Source: Acidobacteriaceae bacterium
GTDB lineage: Bacteria > Acidobacteriota > Terriglobia > Terriglobales > Acidobacteriaceae
Direction of reading: 5' to 3'
DNA: 64,000 bases
Assembly (NCBI GenBank): GCA_025462885.1
Contig: JAOAPN010000016.1
Coordinates: 186,001-250,000, forward strand
The translations under genes were made by a program, and so were the position numbers. Positions 33,250-41,735 of the stretch are shown piece by piece (within the stretch, counting starts at the first letter, position 1; every line of letters begins with the position of its first letter). The notes beneath the pieces are model-generated. The model was not told the DNA's origin and made no database searches. It worked only from the letters and a program-made list of their open reading frames with translations.

Positions 33250-34326
33250 TTGAAGTTTCTGGCAACCCTGTTCCTGATCGCCGTCCTCGTCGCTGCGCTT
33301 GCCGCCTACCTGATCTTCACCCCCTTTGGCCCTGCCGACGGCGGTCCCAGCGCGCCGGAATCCCAGGCCACCTTCGTCGATATCGCTCCCGGAACGAACT
33401 CCCGGGCGATCGCCGCCCAGCTTGAAAAGACAGGCATTATCCGTTCCCGTTACGCCTTCTTCGCGCTCCGCGCCTGGCGCACCTTCCGCTCTGAACCCCA
33501 TACCCTGAAGGCCGGCGAGTACCGCTTCGATCATCCGGCCCCGCTCACCGAGATCTACGACCACCTCACCCGCGGCGACGTCTACACCCGCACCCTGACC
33601 ATTCCCGAAGGCTTCAACATCTTCGACATCTCCCACGCCGTCGAAGCAGCCGGACTGGGCTCTGCCGCCGACTTCCTCGCAGCGACCCGCCAGCACACCG
33701 AGTTGGTCGCCGCCTACTTCCCCCAGGGCGCTCCCCGGCCGGCGTCGCTCGAAGGCTACCTCTTCCCCGACACCTACCGCTTCTCCCGCCACACCACCCA
33801 GCTCCAGATGCTTACCACCATGGTGCACCGCTTCCGGCAGGCCATTACGCCCTTTCAGGAGCCGCTCGGTTTCCCCGTCGAACCGCCCCTCGACGTCCCG
33901 CATACGGTCCTGATGGCGTCGCTGATCGAAAAAGAGGTCAGCCAGGACTCCGAACGGCCTCTCGTCGCTGGTGTCTTCCTCAATCGCCTGACCAAGGGAA
34001 TGCCTCTCGCGACCGATCCCACGGTCATCTACGCCGCGCTGCTCGATAATCGCTGGCGCGGAACCATCTATGCCTCCGACCTCCAGAACCCCTCTCCGTA
34101 CAACACCTACCGGCACGCAGGACTGCCGCCCGGGCCGATCTGCAGCCCCGGGATCGCGGCGCTGCGTGCGGCCGTCCATCCAGCCCCGACCGACTACCTT
34201 TACTTTGTTGCAGATGCAAACGGCCACAGCCGCTTCTCCAAAGATTTGAAGGAGCACACCGCTGCCGTCCAAAGCTACCGTGACGCCGTGAAAGGCAAAC
34301 CGGGCCAGAGCGCAAAACCGCAATAA
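33250..34326 (+). CDS. mltG: Endolytic murein transglycosylase MltG
   Basis: 358 residues. A single N-terminal membrane anchor (LATLFLIAVLVAALAAYLIF) is followed by a LysM-like subdomain and the YceG catalytic domain: EGYLFPDTYRF, then MASLIEKEVSQDSERPLVAGVFLNRL. Glu227 in IEKE corresponds to the catalytic Glu218 of E. coli MltG. YNTYRHAGLPPGPICSPG is the usual C-terminal loop. It cuts nascent glycan strands to end elongation. The start codon is TTG, with AAGGAG eight bases before it. No ATG alternative keeps the anchor. It precedes a lipoprotein gene on the same strand. Confidence 0.95.
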   Translation: MKFLATLFLIAVLVAALAAYLIFTPFGPADGGPSAPESQATFVDIAPGTNSRAIAAQLEKTGIIRSRYAFFALRAWRTFRSEPHTLKAGEYRFDHPAPLTEIYDHLTRGDVYTRTLTIPEGFNIFDISHAVEAAGLGSAADFLAATRQHTELVAAYFPQGAPRPASLEGYLFPDTYRFSRHTTQLQMLTTMVHRFRQAITPFQEPLGFPVEPPLDVPHTVLMASLIEKEVSQDSERPLVAGVFLNRLTKGMPLATDPTVIYAALLDNRWRGTIYASDLQNPSPYNTYRHAGLPPGPICSPGIAALRAAVHPAPTDYLYFVADANGHSRFSKDLKEHTAAVQSYRDAVKGKPGQSAKPQ

Positions 34327-34527
34327 TCCTTTATTCGATCGAACAACCCTCCGCTCTGTTGCGTATCTGCTACGTATCTGTCGCAGAACATCAGATTTCC
34401 GGAACATTCCGCAGCGCAGTCCGTCCCACGAACATCCAATTGGCAAAGGAACAAGTCGAAGAGAGGAAACACCCCCTTCGGGCCGGGATCGATTCCGGCC
34501 GGACGGATATACTTGAAGTTTGTGCCA

Positions 34528-35421
34528 ATGAGGATGAAAAACCCAAAATTCGCGTTAGCGGCCCTGTGCATCAGTTTGGCCCCGGCCCTGACGGGATGCC
34601 TCACGCATACCTACACGGTTCCGAAGACCCGCCCCGCCGACGTGATCCTCAACGCCACGCTGGATCAGCTCGTCCAACAACTCGACACGCGCTACAACGA
34701 GATCCAGTCCATGACCGCCACCGTCGAGATCGACACTACAACTGGCGGCAGTCGTCAGGGCAAAGCCAAAGACTACCCAGCCCTCAGCGGCTACATCTTT
34801 ACGCGCAAACCGGAAGACATGCGCGTCCTGCTCAAAGTACCCGTTCTTGGATCCAAAGCCATGGACATGGTCACAGACGGCAAGACCTTCAAGCTCATCA
34901 TTCCGCCCTATAACAAGGCAATGGTCGGCAGCAATACCGTCACCCATCCCTCGAAGAACCTGCTCGAGAACCTGCGCCCCTCCGTCTTCTCGGACTCGCT
35001 CTTCGTCCGGGGTGTCCTGCCGGAAGAGATTCTTTCCCTTACGTCCGACTACCGGGTCCTGGAAAACCCCAAGAAGAAGAAAGACCTCGTCGAAGAGCCC
35101 GACTACGACATCGAAGTCCTCACCCAGCCCCAGGGACAGGTCGCCCACGTACGCCGCGTCATCCACATCGGCCGCGGCAACCTGCTGCCTTACCAGCAGG
35201 ACATCTACGACGCGCAGGGCCAAGTCTCCACACGAGCCTTCTACAGCGACTACCAGAAGTACGGCGAAATCATGTTCCCCAGCCACATCATCATCCGCCG
35301 CCCGCTGGACGAGTTGAGCCTGAGCGTCACCATCACCAAGGTCGCCTTCAACCAGAAGCTGGAAGACGACCAGTTCGACCTCGTAATCCCCCCGAACGTC
35401 CCCGTCCAGAAAATGGATTAG
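34528..35421 (+). CDS. Outer-membrane lipoprotein carrier-like lipoprotein (LolA/LolB fold, DUF4292-like)
   Basis: 297 residues. The lipobox is LTGC-L near residue 23. The mature part has long beta strands of the type seen in LolA/LolB-like proteins (SMTATVEIDTTT, LSGYIFTRKPEDMRVLLKVPVLGSKAMDMVTDGKTFKLIIPPYNKAMVG), then VFSDSLFVRGVLPEE. It probably binds a lipid or lipoprotein in the periplasm or at the outer membrane. Start options are ATG 34528, ATG 34534 or TTG 34513. It follows mltG by about 200 bp. An R2 repeat starts two bases after its stop. Confidence 0.78.
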   Translation: MRMKNPKFALAALCISLAPALTGCLTHTYTVPKTRPADVILNATLDQLVQQLDTRYNEIQSMTATVEIDTTTGGSRQGKAKDYPALSGYIFTRKPEDMRVLLKVPVLGSKAMDMVTDGKTFKLIIPPYNKAMVGSNTVTHPSKNLLENLRPSVFSDSLFVRGVLPEEILSLTSDYRVLENPKKKKDLVEEPDYDIEVLTQPQGQVAHVRRVIHIGRGNLLPYQQDIYDAQGQVSTRAFYSDYQKYGEIMFPSHIIIRRPLDELSLSVTITKVAFNQKLEDDQFDLVIPPNVPVQKMD

Positions 35422-35423
35422 GG

Positions 35424-35536
35424 AGTATCGACCTATACCGGCGGTACATCTTCGCCGGTTCGATTGATTCAAAGGGTATGCGAAAGGGCACGGCTTCAGA
35501 TGTGCTCTTCCAAGGCCTATAGGTCGAGACTGCCTA
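35424..35536. repeat. Dispersed repeat family R2, copy e
   Basis: AGTATCGACCTAT (35424-35436) and ATAGGTCGAGACT (35519-35531) are inverted ends with one mismatch. Inside: TACATCTTCGCCGG, GATTCAAAGG, and GAAAGGGCACGGCTTCAGATGTGCTCTTCC-type hairpin blocks. It begins right after the lipoprotein stop codon at 35421. Confidence 0.75.
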
Positions 35537-35580
35537 AGCACATCCGCCGGGCAAAAAGGTCTCCCGTCTCACAACTCACT

Positions 35581-36630
35581 TTAGATTCCAGCCCGTTTCG
35601 CATGTGCCGCCATGGCTTCATGGATCTCGAGCGCCAATGCAAGCGCCCTGCGGCCATCTTTCCCTGAGACGATCGGGGTCGAGCGCTCTTTTATCGCCCG
35701 CACAAAAGATTCGATCTCGAGCCGCAGCGGCTCGCCTGCCTCGACCTTGATCTTCCGCATCGAAAGTCCTTCGGAGGGATGCTGGTCTGCACCCGTCATC
35801 GAAGCCAGCGCTGCCAACTGTGCATCGGACATTCCGGCGGCTCCGGTTACGTCGATCATCAGCAGGTCCTGCCGGGCGAAGTCCAGCGAAAGATACTGAT
35901 GCGGCTGGAAGAAACGCAGCTTTCGCACCCGCTCCGTACTGACGCGGCTGGCCGTGAAGTTTGCGATGCAGCCGTTCTCGAACTCGACCCGCACGTTCGC
36001 AATATCCACCTTGCTGGAGAGCACCGGCAATCCAACCGCCCGCACCTCGCGCACCGGGCTGTCGACCAGGCTCAGCACGATATCCAGATCGTGGATCATC
36101 AGGTCGAGCACGACGTCCACATCCAGCGACCGCGCCGTGAAGACGCTCAGACGATGGGACTCGAAGAACATCGGCCGGTTCAGGCAGCTTCTTGCCGCCG
36201 TGACTGCCGGATTGAAGCGCTCCAGATGCCCCACCTGCACGATGCGCCCGAACTGCCGTGCAGCCGCCAGAATCCGGTCTGCGTCCGCGAGGCTTCCCGC
36301 GATCGGCTTCTCCACCAGCACATCGACGCCGGCCGCGAGCAACAACTCCGCCGCCGCCGCATGATGCACCGTGGGAACACAGACCGACGCGGCCTGCAGT
36401 TTTACAGCGGCGACGCAATCCTGAACGCTGGTAAACCACGGAATTCCAAAGGTGGCGCCGGCCTCCTCCGCTACTTTGGCATCGGCATCCACAACAGCCG
36501 CGAGCACCACCCCTGCTCCTGCGGCTTGTAGTTCCTTATAAACCCGAAGATGGTTGCGCCCAAAGGCTCCCGCCCCTACGACTCCCACTCGCAAGGGTGC
36601 TGGCTGGCTCAGTCTATCGGTCTTCGGCAC
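35581..36630 (-). CDS. Gfo/Idh/MocA-family NAD(P)-dependent oxidoreductase
   Basis: 349 residues. Rossmann start VGVVGAGAFGRNHLRVY, the family signature VLVEKPIAGSLADAD with the catalytic Lys, HLERFNPAV, and the C-terminal beta sheet with SVFTARSLDVDVVLDLMIHDLDIVL. H-D-L-D in the last block resembles the HDxDxxRF-type catalytic motif. Substrates are usually sugars or UDP-sugars; GnnA-like UDP-GlcNAc 3-dehydrogenases in lipid A synthesis are one close possibility. GTG start at 36630 shares one base with the upstream gene's stop (TAGTG), so translation is coupled to the small 71-residue gene. Confidence 0.88.
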   Translation of the reverse strand: MPKTDRLSQPAPLRVGVVGAGAFGRNHLRVYKELQAAGAGVVLAAVVDADAKVAEEAGATFGIPWFTSVQDCVAAVKLQAASVCVPTVHHAAAAELLLAAGVDVLVEKPIAGSLADADRILAAARQFGRIVQVGHLERFNPAVTAARSCLNRPMFFESHRLSVFTARSLDVDVVLDLMIHDLDIVLSLVDSPVREVRAVGLPVLSSKVDIANVRVEFENGCIANFTASRVSTERVRKLRFFQPHQYLSLDFARQDLLMIDVTGAAGMSDAQLAALASMTGADQHPSEGLSMRKIKVEAGEPLRLEIESFVRAIKERSTPIVSGKDGRRALALALEIHEAMAAHAKRAGI

Positions 36631-36845
36631 TACTTCGTCACCGGAGCCTCAACCGCCTGCCTGCACTTCGCGTACAGCTCCAGCAGATGCGTTACCTGGT
36701 CGTCCGACTTGGGCGCAGTCGGCAGCCCGAACCCAGCGGTTGCCGAGATGGTCTTGCTCCCCACGTTTGCCTGCGCTGCCACAAACTTCAACAGGTCCAA
36801 AGCAATGTCTTCGGTCCGACGCGCGTTTCCAGTCACTTCAGCCAT
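36630..36845 (-). CDS. Small hypothetical protein coupled to an oxidoreductase
   Basis: 71 residues: mainly two helices (RRTEDIALDLLKFVAAQ and DDQVTHLLELYAKCRQAV) joined by a Gly/Pro/Ser loop. It is not recognised as a named family. The stop codon TAG overlaps the GTG start of the Gfo/Idh gene by one base, which argues that it is a real, co-translated gene. It could be a subunit or regulator of the oxidoreductase; that is inference from coupling alone. Its ATG at 36845 is preceded by GAGAGGAAT on the minus strand. Confidence 0.65.
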   Translation of the reverse strand: MAEVTGNARRTEDIALDLLKFVAAQANVGSKTISATAGFGLPTAPKSDDQVTHLLELYAKCRQAVEAPVTK

Positions 36846-36934
36846 TCGTAATTCCTCTCAGTCCTAAGCAGCAGCCTCGATGTTAACGGCCACCCTATCC
36901 CCCACGCAAATGAGGCAGGCGACCCACGATCCGG

Positions 36935-38641
36935 TTAGACCATCTCGTGCGGCAGAAACAGCGTAAATGCGGTGCCATTGCGTCCCGGACGGCGGCTGCT
37001 TCGCACGCGCAGATCCCCGCGATGCCGCTCTACGATCTCCTGGCTGACCCACAGGCCCAGGCCCGTTCCGCCGATGCCCTTGGTCGTAAAGAAGGGCGCA
37101 AAAATCTTCTGCGCTGTCTCCGGGTCCATTCCTGTGCCCGTGTCCGCCACCGTAACCATCAGGCCGGACTGACCGGTTCGCCAGTCGCATCCGTTACGGC
37201 TTCGGATCAGGAGCCGTCCTCCGCCAGGATGCATCGCGTCGATCGCATTCCCGATCAGGTTGTTCAGCACCTGCCGTATCTCTCCGGCGAAGCACATGAC
37301 CGGCTGACTGGCACGCATCCTTACCTCCACCTTGACGCGCGAGTTCAAAATTTTGCCCTGGTGGATCGCGAGCACGCTCTCGATCAGGTCATCGCAGGTG
37401 ACCTCCACCCGGTTGGTCGACTGCTTGTGGAAGCGCAGCGTCTGGTTGGCGATCACCGAAACCCGGCGCAACTCACGCTCCGCTGTATCCAGATACTCCT
37501 GTACCTCTCCTAATTCCTGACTGCTTCGCGCGAGAAACAGAAGATTAGTCACCGACTCCAGAGGGTTGTTGATCTCGTGCGCGATCGAGGCTGCGAGCCG
37601 GCCCACCACGGCGAGCTTCTCCGAGGTGCGCAATGCCTCCTCGGTCAACTTGCGCTCTGTAATGTCATGCCCCTGGATCACAATGCCGCGCACACGCCCT
37701 CTGCTGTCTCGATCCGGGATATGCACGACGCTCAGAATCCGCTCGCCCTGGACGGTCGCCATACGCGTCTCGAACCGGCCCTCCAAGCCTGCCAGCGCTG
37801 CTTTGAGGTAGGGTTTTGGCCCGGCGTAGGATTCTCCCAGGACCTCCGCGGCCGAGTGGCCCACGATCTCGTCGAGCGGTTTGCCGAACGCCTCCTGGTA
37901 GGTTCGGTTAATAAAGACGTAGCGGAGATTCGTATCGACGTAGGCGATGTACGCCGGGATCGCGTCGGTGATCAGCCGAAGCTGCGACTCACTGCGCTCC
38001 AGCCGCTCCGAGACCGACTGTCGCTCCGTAACGTCCAGCACTACACCGAGCAGACGGATCGGCTCGCCACAGGGATCGAGGCCGAATCTGCCGGAGTATT
38101 CCAGCCAGCGCACGTTTCTATCGGAACGCATGATCCGACACAGGAACTGCCACACACGGCCCGGCCGGGTGGCCCACGACAGGCTCTCCTCAAACCCCTG
38201 CACATCGTCCGGATGGAGCCAGCGCGCGGCCAGTTCTGCCATACTCACGGGCCCCATCTCCAGGGTGCGGCCGAAGATTTCATAGATGCGCTGGTTCTCC
38301 CACAGCGTCTCGTCCGTCTGCGCGTTCCACTCGAAGACTCCGAGATTCGCGGCGTCCGCGGCCAGCCTCAGTCGATCTTCACTGGCATGGAGGGCCTTGC
38401 GGGTACGCTGGATCGCTCGTCCGTCCGCGATGCGCCGGCCACGCCAGAGCTTGACGAATCCCGCAAAGGATAAGGAGAGCACTGCTACACCAAGATGGGC
38501 CGGATGCACCCGCCTGGCTCGCCGGTCCTTGAGCCGTTCTAAAGTTTTTTCATCCACGCAATCTATCCGGTTGGCGTCCTGTGAAAACGCCTGTGGCACA
38601 GAGGACCATATCTCTATTTCGGACGTTTTTCGTAACGCCAC
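36935..38641 (-). CDS. PAS-domain sensor histidine kinase
   Basis: 568 residues. One N-terminal membrane helix (AHLGVAVLSLSFAGFVKLW) is followed by two PAS domains at about 85-205 and 215-335, the latter ending in the PAC-like GIVIQGHDITERK. HisKA has the phospho-acceptor His at about 354 in SIAHEINNPLES, and HATPase_c carries N box IGNAIDAM, G1 DTGTGM and G2 GTGLGLW. It autophosphorylates and should pass phosphate to a response regulator, none of which is nearby. GTG start. The signal is unknown; the PAS domains may bind haem, flavin or a metabolite. Divergent from a Tat-exported protein gene. Confidence 0.92.
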   Translation of the reverse strand: MALRKTSEIEIWSSVPQAFSQDANRIDCVDEKTLERLKDRRARRVHPAHLGVAVLSLSFAGFVKLWRGRRIADGRAIQRTRKALHASEDRLRLAADAANLGVFEWNAQTDETLWENQRIYEIFGRTLEMGPVSMAELAARWLHPDDVQGFEESLSWATRPGRVWQFLCRIMRSDRNVRWLEYSGRFGLDPCGEPIRLLGVVLDVTERQSVSERLERSESQLRLITDAIPAYIAYVDTNLRYVFINRTYQEAFGKPLDEIVGHSAAEVLGESYAGPKPYLKAALAGLEGRFETRMATVQGERILSVVHIPDRDSRGRVRGIVIQGHDITERKLTEEALRTSEKLAVVGRLAASIAHEINNPLESVTNLLFLARSSQELGEVQEYLDTAERELRRVSVIANQTLRFHKQSTNRVEVTCDDLIESVLAIHQGKILNSRVKVEVRMRASQPVMCFAGEIRQVLNNLIGNAIDAMHPGGGRLLIRSRNGCDWRTGQSGLMVTVADTGTGMDPETAQKIFAPFFTTKGIGGTGLGLWVSQEIVERHRGDLRVRSSRRPGRNGTAFTLFLPHEMV

Positions 38642-38806
38642 TCCGAAGATTGTAGTCTTTCGAGCGAATCTACGGACCTTACCCGCTCCTTCCGACGGGG
38701 CCGCTTACGGCTTTACCGGCCCGCCTCCGGCGAGATCCAGATAGCTGCTCCACAGAGACGACCGGTTCCACTAAGATTCCTGCAGCGCAAAACGAGGAAC
38801 CAACCC

Positions 38807-40807
38807 ATCTCCGAATCGACCCTCACCCGCCGACGGCTGCTCCAACTCTCGACCGCTGCCGTTGCTGCTGCGGGCTCAACAGTCTGCCTTCCCGCATGGA
38901 TCGTCTCTGCCGCTGAAGCACCTTCCGTTGCGCCGCAGACCAATCTCTATGCCACGCTGCTGCGAAGTTGGTGCGACGGGCTGCTCGCGCATCAGGTGAC
39001 CAATCTGCAGGATCCATCGCTCGATGGAGCGCTGCTCTGCCCCGCCTGCGCCATCGTGCACGGCCGCTGCGCCGATGCGATTTATCCTCTGCTGCACGTC
39101 GCCCATACCACCGGCGACTCCAGGTATCTGAACGCCGCGCTGCTGCTCTACGACTGGTCCGAGCGCCAGGTCAGCCGCGCCGATGGAAGCTGGATCAACG
39201 ACGTCGCGCTCAGCTCGTGGCAGGGCATCACCGTCTTCCACACCATCGCACTCGCCGAATCGCTGCACCACCACGGCGACCTGCTCGATCCCGCAACCCG
39301 GCAACGCTGGACCGCACGGGTCGCGCGAGCCGCGAAGTTTCTCGACGGATTCATCTCCATGCAGACCGGCAATATCAACTACCCGATCACCTCCACCTAT
39401 TGCTTCGCGCTGTGCGGGCAGTTGCTCAACGAGCCGCGCTACGCGGAGAGGGCGCAGAAGCTTGCTCATGCGGCAATGGACTACTTCACTCCCAATCATC
39501 TGCTCTTCGGCGAAGGCCATCCCCTCGATGCGCTAAGCGCCAAAGGCTGCCGCCCTGTCGACCTTGGTTACAACGTGGAAGAGTCTCTTCCAGCGCTGAC
39601 GCTGTATGGACTGCTGACGCAGGACAAGCCTGTTCTGCAACTGACCGTCGCTGCGCTTCGCGCCCATCTGGAGTTCATGCTCCCGAACGGCGCGTGGGAT
39701 AACTCCTGGGGCACGCGCAACTACAAGTGGAGCTGGTGGGGAAGCCGAACCTCGGATGGTTGCCATCCGGCCTACGCGCTGCTCGCTCCGGTCGAGCCCG
39801 TCTTCCGCGAGGCCGCCTACCGGAACCTGGAGTTGATGGCAGCCTGCACCCACAACGGACTCCTCTATGGAGGTCCCGACTATGCGCTGCACGGCGATCT
39901 GCCCTGCATCCATCACACCTTCACACACGCCAAGGCACTCGCTACAGTGCTGGATAAGAGCAATGCAAGTGGCGTTGCTCCTCCGTCTCCCCGCCTCGTT
40001 CTCCCCCGCGACGTGGCCACGGGACTCAAGTCGTTTCCCGAGATCGGCACGCACCTGGCCTCCATCGGGGACTGGCGCGCGACCGTTACCGAGTATGACT
40101 TTGACTACTTTCAACAGACAGATCGCAGCGCCGGCTCCACTGCGGGCCATGTGACCGGAGGATCGTTGTCGCTGCTCTACCACCGCACGCTCGGGCCGCT
40201 GTGCACCGCTAGCATGACGCAGTACCAGATCGTTGAACTAAGCAATCAGCAGGTGCATCGCGATGCACCGACTATGCCACTGACTCCGCGCATCGAGTAC
40301 AGTGCCGCTCCGAACACGAAGCCTTACGCCAGCACGACCGACTTCTCCGCGGTACTGACGACGACCAGTTCGCCGGAACGTATCTCCTTCAACGCGCTGG
40401 GTCGCCTGCTTACCGCCGAGCACAAGGCCGTTCCCGGCGCTGGCCTGCACTACCACCTCGTTTATACATTTACGCCGACCGTTCTGGAGATCGTAGCCAG
40501 TACTGACGCGCCCTCCGACCTGCCCCAGCCTGCGTCTCACTCCCAAGCGGGAGTGGGCCTCTCCTTCATCCTTCCCATCATTGCCCGGCAGGATGAGACC
40601 GTCGATCAGCCTGACCCGCAGACGATCCGCATCACGAAGCCCACCGGCACACTGCTTCTCCGGACTGACGCGGCGCAGGGCTTTGCTCCTCTTCCGAAGC
40701 CGCGCACCTTCAATCTCGTCCCCGGTTTCGAGTGTGTTCCCATCGCGATTGCGATGCAGCCCGGCCAAGAGGTCCGCATCCAGCTTACGGCGACTTTGTC
40801 TTCATAG
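38807..40807 (+). CDS. Tat-exported protein of unknown function, apparent ATC start
   Basis: About 666 residues from position 38807. The first GTG in frame (38996) would remove a clear twin-arginine signal peptide encoded just upstream (TRRRLLQLSTAAVAAAG, then LPAWIVSAA). No ATG, GTG or TTG lies in frame between about 38645 and 38996. GAGGA (38794-38798) stands 8 nt before an ATC at 38807. The mature protein has helical repeats (YPLLHVAHTTGDSRYLNAALLLYDW; QGITVFHTIALAESLHHHGD) like an alpha/alpha toroid of polysaccharide lyases or unsaturated glucuronyl hydrolases, then a beta-rich C-terminal half. It may act on glycans. Its stop overlaps the convergent nitrilase stop. Confidence 0.75.
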   Translation: MSESTLTRRRLLQLSTAAVAAAGSTVCLPAWIVSAAEAPSVAPQTNLYATLLRSWCDGLLAHQVTNLQDPSLDGALLCPACAIVHGRCADAIYPLLHVAHTTGDSRYLNAALLLYDWSERQVSRADGSWINDVALSSWQGITVFHTIALAESLHHHGDLLDPATRQRWTARVARAAKFLDGFISMQTGNINYPITSTYCFALCGQLLNEPRYAERAQKLAHAAMDYFTPNHLLFGEGHPLDALSAKGCRPVDLGYNVEESLPALTLYGLLTQDKPVLQLTVAALRAHLEFMLPNGAWDNSWGTRNYKWSWWGSRTSDGCHPAYALLAPVEPVFREAAYRNLELMAACTHNGLLYGGPDYALHGDLPCIHHTFTHAKALATVLDKSNASGVAPPSPRLVLPRDVATGLKSFPEIGTHLASIGDWRATVTEYDFDYFQQTDRSAGSTAGHVTGGSLSLLYHRTLGPLCTASMTQYQIVELSNQQVHRDAPTMPLTPRIEYSAAPNTKPYASTTDFSAVLTTTSSPERISFNALGRLLTAEHKAVPGAGLHYHLVYTFTPTVLEIVASTDAPSDLPQPASHSQAGVGLSFILPIIARQDETVDQPDPQTIRITKPTGTLLLRTDAAQGFAPLPKPRTFNLVPGFECVPIAIAMQPGQEVRIQLTATLSS

Positions 40808-41677
40808 AAGATCACGCACTGCGAGTCCGAATACATCGCGCCTCGCGTAGTGCCCGGCCACATCCAGATCGAACTTGCCGCGTGTGATGTCGTCGAGGTC
40901 GATCTCTGCATACGTTATCCCCGCGCCCTCACTGGATGCCGCTACGACCTCCCCCATCGGCGACACGATGACACTGCGTCCGTCGATGACTCCACCACTC
41001 TCGCGCAGGTCCTGCGGCCAGTCTTCCTTGGCGAGAAACTGGCAGGCGCTCAGGACAAAACAGCGGCCTTCATAAGCGATATGCCGCATACTCGTCGCCC
41101 ACATCTCGCGCGCGTCAACGGTGGGCGCACACCACAGTTGCACTCTCTGGTCGTAGAGATGTTGCCGGTACATGGGCATGTAGTTCTCCCAACAGATCGC
41201 GACGCCAATTCTGCCGATCTCCGTCTCCACCACCTGCATTGTGGAGCCGTCGCCCTGCCCCCAGATGAGGCGTTCACTCCCGGTCGGCATCAGCTTGCGG
41301 TGCTTGAGGATCATGCCGCCTTCCGGCGAGAAGACCAGCCCGGAGCAGTACAGCGTTCCGCCGGCTCGCTCCACCACGCCGATGACGATATGAAGCTTCA
41401 GCTCCTTCGCCCATTCGGCCAGCATCTCCGTCTCGACGCCGGGGCACACGATCGCCGCCTTCGTGTAGCGAAGAAACATCTCCCGGCCTGCGTCGCTCCG
41501 GTTCCCTACGACCGCGCCGAAGCCGAGCCCTTTCGGATAGCCGCCGATCATCGCCTCCGGGAAGACGAGCAGCCGCGCGCCTGCAAGAGCCGCCTCCCGG
41601 CAGTACCCTTCTACCCGCAGCATCGTTGCGGGAGTATCGAACATCACAGACCCAGCCTGTACGATCGCAACCTTCAT
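40802..41677 (-). CDS. Carbon-nitrogen hydrolase, nitrilase-type
   Basis: 291 residues with the nitrilase triad: Glu in VFPEAMIGGYPKG (about 45), Lys in LKHRKLMPTGSERLIWGQGDG (about 130), and Cys in GVAICWENYMP (about 165). The TGSERLIWG and ICWENYMP forms match the true nitrilase/cyanide hydratase branch better than amidases or N-carbamoyl hydrolases. It converts an organic nitrile to acid and ammonia in the cytoplasm. ATG 41677 has GAGAGGGA upstream. The 3' end overlaps the convergent gene's end by six bases, so both stop codons share the same DNA. Confidence 0.9.
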   Translation of the reverse strand: MKVAIVQAGSVMFDTPATMLRVEGYCREAALAGARLLVFPEAMIGGYPKGLGFGAVVGNRSDAGREMFLRYTKAAIVCPGVETEMLAEWAKELKLHIVIGVVERAGGTLYCSGLVFSPEGGMILKHRKLMPTGSERLIWGQGDGSTMQVVETEIGRIGVAICWENYMPMYRQHLYDQRVQLWCAPTVDAREMWATSMRHIAYEGRCFVLSACQFLAKEDWPQDLRESGGVIDGRSVIVSPMGEVVAASSEGAGITYAEIDLDDITRGKFDLDVAGHYARRDVFGLAVRDLL

Positions 41678-41735
41678 AGCAGTTCCCTCTCCAGACTCAT
41701 CAGCAATTGACGCAGTTTCGTTCTTGCCCCAAATG

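Noticed and set aside
33022..34446. Long minus-strand open frame opposite mltG
   Set aside because: Low-complexity translation overlapping both greA and mltG, which have clear family motifs.
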